From Firmicutes bacterium UBA3572 (GTDB taxonomy: Bacteria > Bacillota > Desulfotomaculia > Desulfotomaculales > Desulforudaceae), in the NCBI GenBank assembly GCA_002375985.1, contig DFNH01000018.1, forward strand, positions 1 through 64,000: a stretch of DNA of 64,000 nucleotides. The letters are read 5' to 3'. This document shows, piece by piece, positions 30,552-39,585 of the stretch. The translations under genes and the position numbers were made by a program. Position 1 is the stretch's first letter, and each line of letters begins with the position of its first letter. The notes under the pieces are model-generated. The model did not search any database and was not told the DNA's origin. It saw nothing but the letters and a program-made list of their open reading frames with translations.

Positions 30552-32330
30552 TCAGGATTTGTGCTGGCTGAGGTTTGCGGCGGTGTCGGCGGCGGGGAGG
30601 GTGAACCAGAACGTGGACCCTGTCCCCGGTTCGCTCGCGGCGCCGACCACGCCGCCCTGCGCCTCCACGATCTGTTTGACGATGGCCAGCCCGAGCCCGG
30701 TGCCGCCCGACTCCCGGGTCCGTGATTTTTCAACCCTGTAAAAACGTTCCCAGATGTGGGGTAGGTCGGCCGGTGGAATGCCCGGACCCTGGTCCTGAAC
30801 GGTGACCGTTATTTTATTGTCCGGCTGTTCCTTGGCCGTGATACGGATTTTGCTTCGGGGAGGGGAAAAGCGGACGGCGTTTTCAACCAGATTGGTGAGC
30901 ACCTGCTCCAGCCGGCTCTCGTTGGCCAGCAGCGGTGGCAGATTATCGGGTATTTCGGCGTTGATGACCAACTGTTTTTCTTCCAAGGCGGGTCGCAGAT
31001 TGACCTCTACGCGGCCCAGTACGTCCCGGATGTCCACGGCGTGCTGTTCCCAATCGGTGCGACCGGCCTCAATCGCGGCCAAGTCCAGGAGATCCCGGAC
31101 CAGGCGGCTCATCCGCAAAGTCTGGCGGTGGGCGGCCTGGAGATACCGTTCCCGGGCCTCGGCTTCGGAAATCACCCCGTCGATCAGCCCCTCGATGATG
31201 CCCTGCACGGCGGTGAGAGGGGTGCGCAACTCGTGCGAGACGTTGGCCACAAAGTCCCGGCGCATCTGTTCCAGGCGGCGGAGGGCGGTGATGTCCTGAA
31301 GTACGGCCACGGCGCCGAAAACCGTACCGTCCGGGTGGCGCAGAGGGGAACACCGGGCTAGAATGCAAGCCCCCCGCAGTTCGAACTCGGCGGACTGCTC
31401 CTGGCCCGTGGACAGCACCTGTTCGAAAAGGGTGGGCAGTTCCGGGGCAGGTAGCGACTGGTTCGCCGGTGGGGAATTGTTCCCGGCGCCAAACCCCAGC
31501 GTGTTCCGGGCGGGGGCGTTGGCCAGGAGTACCCGTCCAGCGGTGTCCACGGCGACTACGCCCTCGGCCATGTTGGCCACGATGCTTTCCAGTTTTTCTT
31601 TTTCCCGGGCCAGTTCGCCCACGGAACGGTCCAGGGAGTCGGCCAGCCGGTTGAGGTTTTCCGCTAACTGCCCGACTTCGTCGCGTCCGGTGACGGTCAC
31701 CCGCCGGTTGAAATTGCCCCGGGCCATTTCCACGGAAATCCGGCTCATTTCCCGTAGCGGCGCGGATAGGGAACGGGAAAACCAGAGGCTGAAAGCGGCG
31801 GCTAGGAGCACGGCCACGCCTGCCGCCGCGAGGGTGATGCGGCGCACCGCCGCCACCGTGGCGTCCAGGTCGGCGATGGGGGCGAAAAGCAGTACCGCAC
31901 CGTTGATCTCGCCGTCTGCACCCGCGATCGGCGCGGCCACTGCCAGGACTTCTCTTTCGACCGCGGGTAGCACCTGCCGAACGGAAATCGTTTCCCCGGC
32001 CAAAAGTCGGGCCGCTTCTTCGGTTCCCAACCAGGCGCGCCGTCCGGGCCCGCGGCCGTGGTGTCCGAATTCGAATTGCTGGCGGTCGAGTACTACCATG
32101 CGCTCCCCCAGCGCGAACAGGGGTTTGACGGGCGTAAGCGCGGTGCCTGGCGGATACGATTGGTCCGCCAGAGCGTTGGCAATCTGTTGGGCCTCTCGGA
32201 GCATTTCCCTTTCTTTGGCGGTGAAGTAGTAGTCTGCAAACAGGTAGGACGTAGCCAGATGCACAGTGGCCAGGGTGATCAGGATTACCGCTAGGTAGGA
32301 ACCGAAAATCCGTTCAAAGATACCGGACAT
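30552..32330 (-). CDS. PhoR-like sensor histidine kinase
   Basis: The 592-residue kinase has two membrane spans (about 5-25 and 160-180) around an extracytoplasmic sensor of about 130 residues, a HAMP domain (about 185-235), a PAS domain (about 245-350), the HisKA dimerisation helix with phospho-His 366 in NVSHELRTPL, and a HATPase_c domain with NLVENAVRFS, DQGPGIP and GGTGLGLAIVK. It phosphorylates the response regulator encoded just upstream (5-base gap). A His/Gly cluster in the sensor (FGHHGRGPGRR) might bind metal. ATG 32330 follows GAGGTGTAGG. The Spy-like gene further upstream suggests envelope-stress or metal sensing. Confidence 0.9.
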   Translation of the reverse strand: MSGIFERIFGSYLAVILITLATVHLATSYLFADYYFTAKEREMLREAQQIANALADQSYPPGTALTPVKPLFALGERMVVLDRQQFEFGHHGRGPGRRAWLGTEEAARLLAGETISVRQVLPAVEREVLAVAAPIAGADGEINGAVLLFAPIADLDATVAAVRRITLAAAGVAVLLAAAFSLWFSRSLSAPLREMSRISVEMARGNFNRRVTVTGRDEVGQLAENLNRLADSLDRSVGELAREKEKLESIVANMAEGVVAVDTAGRVLLANAPARNTLGFGAGNNSPPANQSLPAPELPTLFEQVLSTGQEQSAEFELRGACILARCSPLRHPDGTVFGAVAVLQDITALRRLEQMRRDFVANVSHELRTPLTAVQGIIEGLIDGVISEAEARERYLQAAHRQTLRMSRLVRDLLDLAAIEAGRTDWEQHAVDIRDVLGRVEVNLRPALEEKQLVINAEIPDNLPPLLANESRLEQVLTNLVENAVRFSPPRSKIRITAKEQPDNKITVTVQDQGPGIPPADLPHIWERFYRVEKSRTRESGGTGLGLAIVKQIVEAQGGVVGAASEPGTGSTFWFTLPAADTAANLSQHKS

Positions 32331-32334
32331 TTGC

Positions 32335-33012
32335 CTACACCTCAAATTTGTAGCCGAGACCCCAGACCGTCTTCAGGTAGCTTTGACCGGTGCCCCGGAG
32401 TTTTTCCCGGAGCCGTTTGATGTGGGTGTCTACGGTGCGGGTGTCGCCGGAAAACTCATATCCCCAGACGGCGGACAAAAGCTGCTCCCGGTTAAAAACG
32501 CGGCGGGGTCGGGAGGCCAGAAATACGAGCAGTTCGAACTCCTTGGGTGTCAGCGGGATCTCGCGGCCGTTAACCTCCACCCGGTGGGCGGCGGTGTCAA
32601 TGGTCAGTCCCGGGTAACGCAGTACCTGGCCAGGATCGGTGGCGGGACCGCTGCGGCGCAGTACGGCCTTGACCCGGGCCACCAGTTCCCGGGGGCTGAA
32701 CGGTTTGGTGACGTAGTCGTCGGCCCCCAGTTCCAGGCCGAGTACCCGGTCGTATTCCTCACCCTTAGCGGAAAGGATAATGATGGGCACGGATTGGTAT
32801 TGCCGGATCTCGCGGCACACAGTCCAGCCGTCTTTCTTGGGCAGCATAATGTCCAGAATCACCAGGTCGGGGTTTTCCGATCGAATCATCTCCAAGGCTT
32901 CCTCGCCGTCAACAGCGCTGACCACCCGGAAGCCCTCCTTTTGCAGGTACAGACTGGCCACGTCGCGGACGGTCTGCTCGTCCTCCACGATCAGGATTAC
33001 GCCGGCGTGCAC
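32335..33012 (-). CDS. OmpR/PhoB-family response regulator
   Basis: The 225-residue protein has a receiver domain (VEDE, phospho-acceptor Asp in LVILDIMLP, switch Ser in IILSAKG, Lys in DDYVTKPFSP) and a winged-helix output domain (LTPKEFELLVFLASRPRRVFNREQLLSAVWGYE, DTRTVDTHIKRLREKL). GTG 33012 is used because GGAGGAGGG lies just before it; the longer frame crosses the intergenic region. It forms an operon with the kinase downstream. Likely targets are its own operon and the Spy-like gene. Confidence 0.92.
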   Translation of the reverse strand: MHAGVILIVEDEQTVRDVASLYLQKEGFRVVSAVDGEEALEMIRSENPDLVILDIMLPKKDGWTVCREIRQYQSVPIIILSAKGEEYDRVLGLELGADDYVTKPFSPRELVARVKAVLRRSGPATDPGQVLRYPGLTIDTAAHRVEVNGREIPLTPKEFELLVFLASRPRRVFNREQLLSAVWGYEFSGDTRTVDTHIKRLREKLRGTGQSYLKTVWGLGYKFEV

Positions 33013-33168
33013 GCCCAACCCTCCTCCATCAAAAAGGGACAGGCATATTTTGTGGATAACTTCCTGCTTATCCACAGAAGAGAAGAAATCAGTCCCTAAT
33101 ATAAATTGATTTGATGGTTTCAGTGTACACCAACTTCCCAGCGGGCACAAACAGCATGGTAAAAGGGA

Positions 33169-33198
33169 ACGGGGGGCAGGTCAGAACCTGCCCCCCGT
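33169..33198 (-). terminator. Terminator after the Spy-like gene
   Basis: A perfect 13-base stem, ACGGGGGGCAGGT with ACCTGCCCCCCGT, is followed on the minus strand by TCCCTTTT. It separates the Spy-like gene from the two-component operon. Confidence 0.75.
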
Positions 33199-33219
33199 TG
33201 ACTCTTTGGCTAGTCACCA

Positions 33220-33705
33220 TTACCGCCAGGGGCCGCCTTTAGCACGTGGGGTAGCGCTTAGTGGCCCTTCGGGGTTGAGGCAAGGGCCACCGCGGCGGAT
33301 CTGGGGCCACTTGGCCAGCTGTTCCTCGGTAAGTACGCCCTGCAACTGTGTCCGGAACTCGATAGCTTCCTGCCGCAGTTGTTCCCGGAGTTCGCCGGCC
33401 TTGTCGATCTGCGCCTGGACGCGGGCCTGATCGGCGTCAGGGTTCCAGCGCTGCATTTGCAGTTCCTGACGGGTGGCGCGCAACTGGTCCCGGATCTTAT
33501 TGGTCTTGGCGAAGTGTTGGCGGTACAACTCCTGGATCTGGGCGGACTGCTCCTGGGTTATCCCGAGTTCCTGGGCGAAATTGGCCCACCCGTCGGCACC
33601 AATGCCGCGGCCGCCGAAGCCCTGCCCCCAGGCCGCTAAAGCTACCTGGGCCGCGGCGAACACCAGCACCAGGGCCAGCGTGAGCGGAATAATGAAGCGC
33701 CGCAA
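33220..33705 (-). CDS. Spy/CpxP-like extracytoplasmic chaperone
   Basis: The 161-residue protein has a signal peptide (FIIPLTLALVLVFAAAQVALAA) and a mature helical part with the heavy-metal-resistance/Spy pattern: LGITQEQSAQIQELYRQHFAKTNKIRDQLRATRQELQM...LTEEQLAKW. The LTxxQ-type repeats are the family hallmark. Spy-like proteins bind unfolded proteins or metals outside the cytoplasmic membrane. TTG 33705 follows TAGGAGGTGA. The neighbouring PhoR/PhoB-like pair probably regulates it, as CpxAR/BaeSR do for CpxP and Spy. Confidence 0.75.
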   Translation of the reverse strand: MRRFIIPLTLALVLVFAAAQVALAAWGQGFGGRGIGADGWANFAQELGITQEQSAQIQELYRQHFAKTNKIRDQLRATRQELQMQRWNPDADQARVQAQIDKAGELREQLRQEAIEFRTQLQGVLTEEQLAKWPQIRRGGPCLNPEGPLSATPRAKGGPWR

Positions 33706-34064
33706 AAAATCACCTCCTAATCTTAAAAGTTTTCTTCGTCCATAAAGTATAACCGTCAAATGTGGCCGAATTGTGAACAAGTGCAAACAAAAGTGCGAAC
33801 GATTGGTAGTCTGGAACGGTGATATCCTGTTGGTGGCCTTGCGGTCGGAAGCAAGGCCTGGAAAAAGAGGGCTGAGATGGGCCGGTGTGTATGTTAATTG
33901 TTACCGGGAAGCCTGTCCAATCGACCTTTTGTTGCTGGACGAAAGCATTGACGTCCTTTTTATCCGGGCCAACCTTTTCGATGACCCATGATGTCGTACC
34001 TCTTTTAAGTTTGGGAGGAAATATGGTAGGATGAGGTAGATTCTGCAAGTGGAGGTAAGCATAC
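33706..34064. other. Gene-free gap before moeA
   Basis: No gene is supported. One clear hairpin, GGCCTTGC (33835-33842) with GCAAGGCC (33851-33858), is followed by a G-rich run and TTACCGGGAAGCC. A molybdenum-cofactor riboswitch was considered because moeA follows, but the consensus could not be matched by eye. Confidence 0.4.
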
Positions 34065-35279
34065 TTGGATCTTTTTCGGGCTTACGTGATCGCCGATGCC
34101 CTTGCGATCCTGCGCGACCACGTCCGGCTAGAGACGCCGGCAGAGCGCGTGGGCCTGCGGGAGGCGTTTCAGCGGACGCTAGCCGAGGACGTTTTCGCTC
34201 CGGAGGACGTGCCGGCGTTCGACCGGGCGACCATGGACGGGTACGCGGTGCGGGCACAAGATACTTTCGGTGCTTCCGAAGGATTGCCGGCTTACCTGGA
34301 CGTTGCCGGCGAGGTGCTGATGGGACAGGCCCCGCGGGGCCGGCTAGAGGCGGGCCAGGCATTTCGGATTGCCACCGGCGGCATGTTGCCGCAAGGCGCT
34401 GATGCCGTAGTGATGGTCGAATACACGGAGGAACTGGATGAGCGGACCATCGGGGTCGTCCGCCCGGTGGCACCGGGCGAGAATATCATCCGGCGCGGTG
34501 ACGACTTGGCCAGTGGCACGCTTTTGCTGCCGCGGGGGCATCGCTTGCGGTCTCAGGACGTGGGGCTTTTGGCCGCGGCCGGAGTGAACACCGTCTTAAC
34601 CCGGCGGCCGCCCAGAGTCGGCATCATTACTACCGGCGATGAGGTGGTCCCGGTGGACCGGACGCCTGGACCGGGCCAGGTGCGGGACGTAAATTCTTAC
34701 ACTTTGAGCGGCCAAGTTCGCGAGTACGGCGGTGAACCGGTGATGTACGGTATCATCGGCGACGATTTCGAAACTCTGGCCGCGGTGGTGCGCCGGGCAT
34801 TGGACGAGACCGAGGCCGTGCTGATCTCGGGTGGTAGTTCGGTAGGGCGGCGGGACGTCACCGCGGCGGTGGTGGCCAGCCTGGGTTCTCCAGGTGTGCT
34901 GTTTCACGGTCTGGCGGTGCGTCCCGGAAAGCCGACCATTGGTGCCGTGATTGGCCACAAGCTGGTGCTGGGCCTGCCTGGACATCCGGTATCGGCCATG
35001 GTGGTCTTCAGTTTGCTAGGCCGCCCCCTATTGGACCCCGGTTTCCGGCGGTTTCCGGTACGGGCACGGATTACACGGGCACTCAGTTCTCCGGCCGGTA
35101 AGGAGGACTGGGTGCGCGTCCGGCTGGACTGGGGTGAGGGGGGAGAACTCATCGCCGACCCCATTGCGGGTAAGTCGGGCCTGATCGCCACCATGGTGCG
35201 GGCGGACGGCCTGGCGCGTATCCCTCTGGAAAGCCGGGGCGTTGCGGCCGGGGATGAAGTAGAAGTAATACCCTTTTAG
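34065..35279 (+). CDS. moeA: Molybdopterin molybdenumtransferase MoeA
   Basis: The 404-residue enzyme inserts molybdate (or tungstate) into adenylylated molybdopterin. Typical motifs are PAFDRATMDGYAVRAQDT, GEVLMGQAP, IATGGMLPQGADAVVMVEYTE, GENIIRRGDD, VGIITTGDEVV, VLISGGSSVGRRDVT, RPGKPTIGAV and LPGHPVSAMVVF. TTG 34065 follows TGGAGGT. It is the first of five cofactor genes in a row, which fits a sulfate reducer with formate dehydrogenases or tungsten enzymes. It is similar to the N-terminal part of the next gene, so one copy may serve Mo and the other W. Confidence 0.92.
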   Translation: MDLFRAYVIADALAILRDHVRLETPAERVGLREAFQRTLAEDVFAPEDVPAFDRATMDGYAVRAQDTFGASEGLPAYLDVAGEVLMGQAPRGRLEAGQAFRIATGGMLPQGADAVVMVEYTEELDERTIGVVRPVAPGENIIRRGDDLASGTLLLPRGHRLRSQDVGLLAAAGVNTVLTRRPPRVGIITTGDEVVPVDRTPGPGQVRDVNSYTLSGQVREYGGEPVMYGIIGDDFETLAAVVRRALDETEAVLISGGSSVGRRDVTAAVVASLGSPGVLFHGLAVRPGKPTIGAVIGHKLVLGLPGHPVSAMVVFSLLGRPLLDPGFRRFPVRARITRALSSPAGKEDWVRVRLDWGEGGELIADPIAGKSGLIATMVRADGLARIPLESRGVAAGDEVEVIPF

Positions 35280-35299
35280 CTCCACGGAGGCGGGCAGAT

Positions 35300-37225
35300 G
35301 TGAAAAGAAAAGTATATCTTTCCGAACAGCCCCTGGAGGAGGCAAGGCAGAAATACCTGGAACACCTTGATCAACAGGGGGCGCTTGTTCCGGGGCCTCC
35401 AGAGGAAATCGCCGCTGCGGATGCGGTGGGGCGGGTGACCGCCGCGCCGGTGTTTGCCGCCGTTTCCTCGCCCCATTTCCACGCTGCGGCCATGGATGGG
35501 GTGGCGGTGCGCGCCCGGGACACTTTCGGCGCCAGTGAAACCACTCCTCTCACGCTCCGGCTGGGGCCTACGGTTCAGGTGGTGGATACCGGCGATCCGC
35601 TGCCGGAAAACTGCGACGCGGTGATCATGATAGAGGACGTGCATTGGACCGGCGAGGATACTTTTGAGATTTTCGCTGCCGCCTTTCCGTGGCAGCACGT
35701 GCGGGTAATGGGCGAGGACTTGGTGGCCACGGAGATGATTGTTCCCGCCAACCACGTGATCCGCCCGGTGGACGTGGGGGGTTTGCTCGCCGGTGGTGTC
35801 GTGCGGGTCAAGGTGCACCCGCGGCCGCGGGTGGCCTTTATTCCCACCGGAACCGAGGTGGTGGAACCTGGCGGGCCACTTCGTCCGGGGGATATTGTTG
35901 AGTATAACAGCCGCGTGTTAGGTGCACTGGTGCGCGAGTGGGGCGCCGATTTTATGCGCTACGACATCGTGCCGGACGACTACGACCGGTTGCGAACGGT
36001 CCTGGATGCAGCCGTGGACGCGTCGGACCTGGTGATCATAAACGCCGGGGCCTCGGCCGGGCGGGAGGATTTCAGCGCCCACCTGATTGAGGATTTGGGC
36101 CGGGTGCTGGTCCACGGCGTGGGCATCAAACCGGGTAAGCCGGTGATCTTGGGGGAAATCCGCGGCAAGCCGGTTTTTGGCATTCCCGGGTACCCGGTGT
36201 CCGCCGTGTTGAACTGCGAACTGTTCGTGCGTCCGGTGATTTACGCCAAGCTGGGGCGTGCGGTACCGCCCCGGCCTCGGGTGTCGGCCCTGCTTTCCCG
36301 GCGCGTGGTTTCCCCGATGGGGGTGGATGAGTTTGTGCGGGTAAAGCTGGGCAAGGTGGGAGACAAGATCATCTGCACTCCTTTAGGCCGGGGGGCCGGA
36401 TTGATCCTGACTTTGATCCGGGCAGACGGGCTGCTCGTGGTGCCCCGCCTACAGGAGGGATTTGAAGCCGGCCAGACCGTGGATGTAGAACTCCTGCGAC
36501 CGCTGTCCGAGATCGAAGAAACGACGGTGGTGATCGGCAGCCACGATATCGCGCTGGACGTCCTGGCCAACCACCTGAAGGTAAAATTTCCGGAGGCGTC
36601 GCTTTCTTCGGCCCACGCGGGTAGCCTGGGCGGACTTTTGGCCCTGCGTCGTGGCGAAGCGCACGTGGCGGGTACCCACTTGCTGGATGAGACTACAGGG
36701 GAGTACAACGTGTCTTACATCCAAAAACACCTCCCTGGCCGGGGGGTGGTGCTGGTGAACCTGGCCTACCGGGAGCAGGGGTTTATTGTGGCTCCCGGCA
36801 ATCCGCTGGGAATTAAGGGTTTTGAAGATTTGGCACGGGAAGGTGTTCGCTTCGTCAACCGGCAGCGGGGTGCTGGTACCCGGGTGTTGTTGGATTATCA
36901 CCTCCGTCTCCGGGGAATCGGGCCGGATCGGGTCTGCGGGTATGAGCGCGAGGAATACACCCACATGGCTGTAGCGGCGGCCGTAGCCGGAGGCACGGCC
37001 GACTGCGGCTTAGGCATTCGGGCGGCGGCAAGTGCTCTGGGGCTCGATTTTGTACCGGTGGCCGAGGAGCGTTACGATCTCTGCATCCTGAAGGAGTACT
37101 GGGACCAACCGGTGGTGGGACGGCTTCTGGAAGTCATCCGTGACCCGCGGTTCCAGGCCGATGTATATGCCTTGGGCGGCTACGACCTGCGGGATTGCGG
37201 CAGGATAATGTGGGAGCAGGAATAA
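35300..37225 (+). CDS. MoeA fused to a periplasmic-binding-protein-like domain
   Basis: The 641-residue protein has a complete MoeA part (about 1-405: HFHAAAMDGVAVRARDTFG, VIMIEDVHW, VAFIPTGTEVVEPG, VIINAGASAGREDFS, PGYPVSAVLNCELF) followed by a domain (about 415-641) of the PBP-like type II fold (VVIGSHDIALDVLANHLK, AHAGSLGGLLALRRGEAHVAGTHLLDETTGEYN, FVNRQRGAGTRVLLDYHL, TADCGLGIRAAASALGLDFVPV). This C-terminal domain is found in many anaerobes and archaea and probably binds molybdate, tungstate or the cofactor. GTG 35300 follows ACGGAGGCGG. It starts 20 bases after moeA. Confidence 0.88.
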   Translation: MKRKVYLSEQPLEEARQKYLEHLDQQGALVPGPPEEIAAADAVGRVTAAPVFAAVSSPHFHAAAMDGVAVRARDTFGASETTPLTLRLGPTVQVVDTGDPLPENCDAVIMIEDVHWTGEDTFEIFAAAFPWQHVRVMGEDLVATEMIVPANHVIRPVDVGGLLAGGVVRVKVHPRPRVAFIPTGTEVVEPGGPLRPGDIVEYNSRVLGALVREWGADFMRYDIVPDDYDRLRTVLDAAVDASDLVIINAGASAGREDFSAHLIEDLGRVLVHGVGIKPGKPVILGEIRGKPVFGIPGYPVSAVLNCELFVRPVIYAKLGRAVPPRPRVSALLSRRVVSPMGVDEFVRVKLGKVGDKIICTPLGRGAGLILTLIRADGLLVVPRLQEGFEAGQTVDVELLRPLSEIEETTVVIGSHDIALDVLANHLKVKFPEASLSSAHAGSLGGLLALRRGEAHVAGTHLLDETTGEYNVSYIQKHLPGRGVVLVNLAYREQGFIVAPGNPLGIKGFEDLAREGVRFVNRQRGAGTRVLLDYHLRLRGIGPDRVCGYEREEYTHMAVAAAVAGGTADCGLGIRAAASALGLDFVPVAEERYDLCILKEYWDQPVVGRLLEVIRDPRFQADVYALGGYDLRDCGRIMWEQE

Positions 37226-37300
37226 GGTTTCTAGTGTCGAAATCAAAAGCAGGGTTGGGTTAGCCGCTTGTGTTTTGCCGGCTCGGAGGTGTAATAACGC

Positions 37301-37804
37301 GTGTCCGGATTTTCCCACGTTGATGGATACGGCAAGGTGAGAATGGTGGAGATAACCGCTAAACCGACTACCGTGCGTGAGGCGGTGGCCCGGGGGGCGG
37401 TGACTATGCAGCCGGAAACCCTGCGGCAGATACTGAACAACCAGGTAGCCAAGGGTGAAGTCCTGGCAGTGGCCCGCACGGCCGGGATCATGGCGGCCAA
37501 GGAGACCGCCCGCCTTATTCCATTGTGCCATTCATTGCTTCTCACCGTAGTAGAGGTTCACTTCCGGCCGGACGAAGCCGCTTCCCGGCTGGAAATCGAA
37601 GCTCGGGTGAGGGCGACCGGGCAGACCGGGGTGGAAATGGAGGCTTTAACAGCTGTCGGGGTGGCCGCCCTGACGGTTTACGACATGTGTAAGGCGGTGG
37701 ACCGAGAAATGGTGATCGGGGATATCCGCTTGGTTTCCAAGTCCGGGGGACAAAGCGGCCGGTTCGAAAGAGAGGGGGAGGTGCCTTGGCCGGAAAGATT
37801 GTAG
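37301..37804 (+). CDS. moaC: Cyclic pyranopterin monophosphate synthase MoaC
   Basis: The 167-residue enzyme converts the MoaA product into cyclic pyranopterin monophosphate. Motifs include RMVEITAKPTTVREAVARG, AAKETARLIPLCHSLLLT and TGVEMEALTAVGVAALTVYDMCKAVDREM, with the conserved active-site His and Lys/Asp. GTG 37301 follows GGAGGTG. It overlaps the MOSC gene by 19 bases. moaA is not in this window. Confidence 0.93.
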   Translation: MSGFSHVDGYGKVRMVEITAKPTTVREAVARGAVTMQPETLRQILNNQVAKGEVLAVARTAGIMAAKETARLIPLCHSLLLTVVEVHFRPDEAASRLEIEARVRATGQTGVEMEALTAVGVAALTVYDMCKAVDREMVIGDIRLVSKSGGQSGRFEREGEVPWPERL

Positions 37805-38229
37805 CAGTATGTACCAGTGAGACCAAGGGTGTGCGCAAGCACAATGTCGGCCGGGCCTATCTGCGGGCTGGATTAGGCCTCGTGGGCGATGCTCACGCCG
37901 GCCCCTGGCACCGCCAGGTCAGCCTTCTAGCCATGGAGAGCATTGAGCAAATGCGGGCGAAAGGTCTGGATGTAGGCCCCGGAGACTTTGCCGAGAACCT
38001 GACTACGGAGGGTCTTGAACTGCATAGCCTGCCTGTGGGCACCCGCTTGCGAATCGGCCCCGAGGTGGTCGGTGAGGTTACCCAGATCGGTAAGAAATGC
38101 CACACCGGGTGTGCTGTTTTCCAACAGGTGGGAGACTGCATTATGCCCCGCCAGGGCATCTTCGTCAGGGTGCTGCAGAGCGGGTACGTTAAGGTAGGGG
38201 ATGACATCGAGGTGCTGCCTGATGTTTAA
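37786..38229 (+). CDS. MOSC-domain protein
   Basis: The 147-residue protein is a stand-alone MOSC domain (VGDAHAGPWHRQVSLLAMESIEQM, GPGDFAENLTTEGLELHSLPVGTRLRIG, KKCHTGCAVFQQVGDCIMPRQGIF). The invariant Cys of the family is in KKCHTGC. MOSC domains bind the molybdenum cofactor and help sulfuration or delivery. TTG 37786 follows GGGGGAGGTGCC. Operon position between moaC and mogA fits cofactor maturation. Confidence 0.85.
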   Translation: MAGKIVAVCTSETKGVRKHNVGRAYLRAGLGLVGDAHAGPWHRQVSLLAMESIEQMRAKGLDVGPGDFAENLTTEGLELHSLPVGTRLRIGPEVVGEVTQIGKKCHTGCAVFQQVGDCIMPRQGIFVRVLQSGYVKVGDDIEVLPDV

Positions 38230-38713
38230 GGTGGCGGTCGTCACGGTCAGCGACAAAGGGGCTCGGGGCGAGCGGGAAGACGAGAGCGGCCGGGCGATTG
38301 CGGAGGTGGTGAAAGCCCAGGGGTGGGAAATCGTCGAGACGCGCATCATCCCCGATAACATTGAAGAAATCATCGAGACCCTGGTGGAACTGTGCGACCG
38401 GAGGATGGACCTGGTGCTGACTACCGGAGGGACCGGGTTTGCCGTTCGGGACAACACACCGGAGGCAACCCTGGCCGTGGTGGAGCGGCAGGTACCCGGA
38501 CTGGCCGAGGCAATGCGGGCCGAAACCAGTAAAAAGAATCCCCGGGCGATTTTGAGCCGGGCGGTAGCAGGAATCCGGAAACAGACGCTGATCGTCAATC
38601 TGCCGGGTAGTCCGAAAGCGGTGCGGGAGTGTTTGGAGGTAATTATGCCGGCTTTGCCGCACGGGCTTGAGGTCCTCACCGGACGGGCCCGGGAGTGTGC
38701 CCAGAGGCATTGA
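38222..38713 (+). CDS. mogA: Molybdopterin adenylyltransferase MogA/MoaB
   Basis: The 163-residue protein has VAVVTVSDKGARGEREDESGRAIAE and LVLTTGGTGFAVRDNTPEAT, the MPT-binding loops of the MogA/MoaB family, plus LPGSPKAVRECLEVI. It adenylylates molybdopterin before MoeA inserts metal. ATG 38222 overlaps the MOSC gene end by 8 bases. It ends the cofactor cluster. Confidence 0.9.
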   Translation: MFKVAVVTVSDKGARGEREDESGRAIAEVVKAQGWEIVETRIIPDNIEEIIETLVELCDRRMDLVLTTGGTGFAVRDNTPEATLAVVERQVPGLAEAMRAETSKKNPRAILSRAVAGIRKQTLIVNLPGSPKAVRECLEVIMPALPHGLEVLTGRARECAQRH

Positions 38714-38763
38714 AACCCGGTAAATCAGCCGTCCGCGTAACCCGAAAATGAGGTGGCACCAGC

Positions 38764-39528
38764 TTGCACCCGGTACTGTTTCAGTTTGGTCCGTTTACCG
38801 TAACGAGTTACGGTTTTATGGTTGCCCTGGGCATTCTGGCCGGGCTGTTCGTGGTCGTGCGGGTGGGCAAGCGCGCCGGCTTCGATACCGACATCTTGCT
38901 TGACCTGGCCCTTTACCTGGTCCTGGCCGGGGTGATTGGCAGCCGTGCCGCTTATGTATTCCTGGAATGGGAACAATACGGCACTGAACCTTTGGCCATG
39001 CTGCGGGTGTGGGATGGCGGACTGTCTTTTTTCGGGGCGTTGGTTTTATGTCTGTTGGTGGTAATCTGGTTTACCCGGCGCCGGCGCTTGAGCCTGGCCC
39101 GCTTGGGCGACGTGTTGGCCCTCGGTGTGGCGGCCGGCTACCCCTTCGGTCGGATCGGCTGCTACCTGAACGGTTGCTGTTACGGACTACCCACGGACCA
39201 CGCCTTCGGGGTGATGTTCCCCTTTGACGACGTGCTGCGGCATCCCACGCAGTTGTACTCGGCGGGGGCCGGTGTGTTGATTTTCCTGGTGCTGTTGTTC
39301 TTAAGCCGGAAAAGATCCTTTGACGGTTTACTTATGTGGTCTTTCCTGATCTTATACGGCGGCTACCGTTTCGTGATCGATTTCTGGCGGGTGTCCCCGC
39401 CTACCGGGATTGAGACGCTGACCATCGGGCAGTTAGTCAGCCTGGTAGTGATGGTGGTCAGCGGTCTGGCCCTGTGGTTCACCTGGCACCGCTCCAAGGC
39501 AGGCGCGGGGGGTAATCGGGCGGGGTAG
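38764..39528 (+). CDS. lgt: Prolipoprotein diacylglyceryl transferase
   Basis: The 254-residue membrane enzyme transfers diacylglycerol to the lipobox cysteine of prelipoproteins. It has about seven spans and the signature GRIGCYLNGCCYGLPTD followed by HPTQLY; GVIGSRAAYVFLEW supplies another conserved Arg. TTG 38764 lies behind ATGAGGTGGCACC. It sits between the cofactor genes and the APS-reductase-like pair, with no obvious functional link. Confidence 0.93.
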   Translation: MHPVLFQFGPFTVTSYGFMVALGILAGLFVVVRVGKRAGFDTDILLDLALYLVLAGVIGSRAAYVFLEWEQYGTEPLAMLRVWDGGLSFFGALVLCLLVVIWFTRRRRLSLARLGDVLALGVAAGYPFGRIGCYLNGCCYGLPTDHAFGVMFPFDDVLRHPTQLYSAGAGVLIFLVLLFLSRKRSFDGLLMWSFLILYGGYRFVIDFWRVSPPTGIETLTIGQLVSLVVMVVSGLALWFTWHRSKAGAGGNRAG

Positions 39529-39585
39529 AGGATGGGGCGGCAAAGGTTTTGGGAGGTTCAGAGTTTTAAGGAGGGAGAGGTGAAC

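Noticed and set aside
33706..34064. Molybdenum-cofactor or TPP riboswitch before moeA
   Set aside because: A hairpin and a GGGCTGAGA-like piece are present, but the remaining conserved segments of either riboswitch could not be found by eye.
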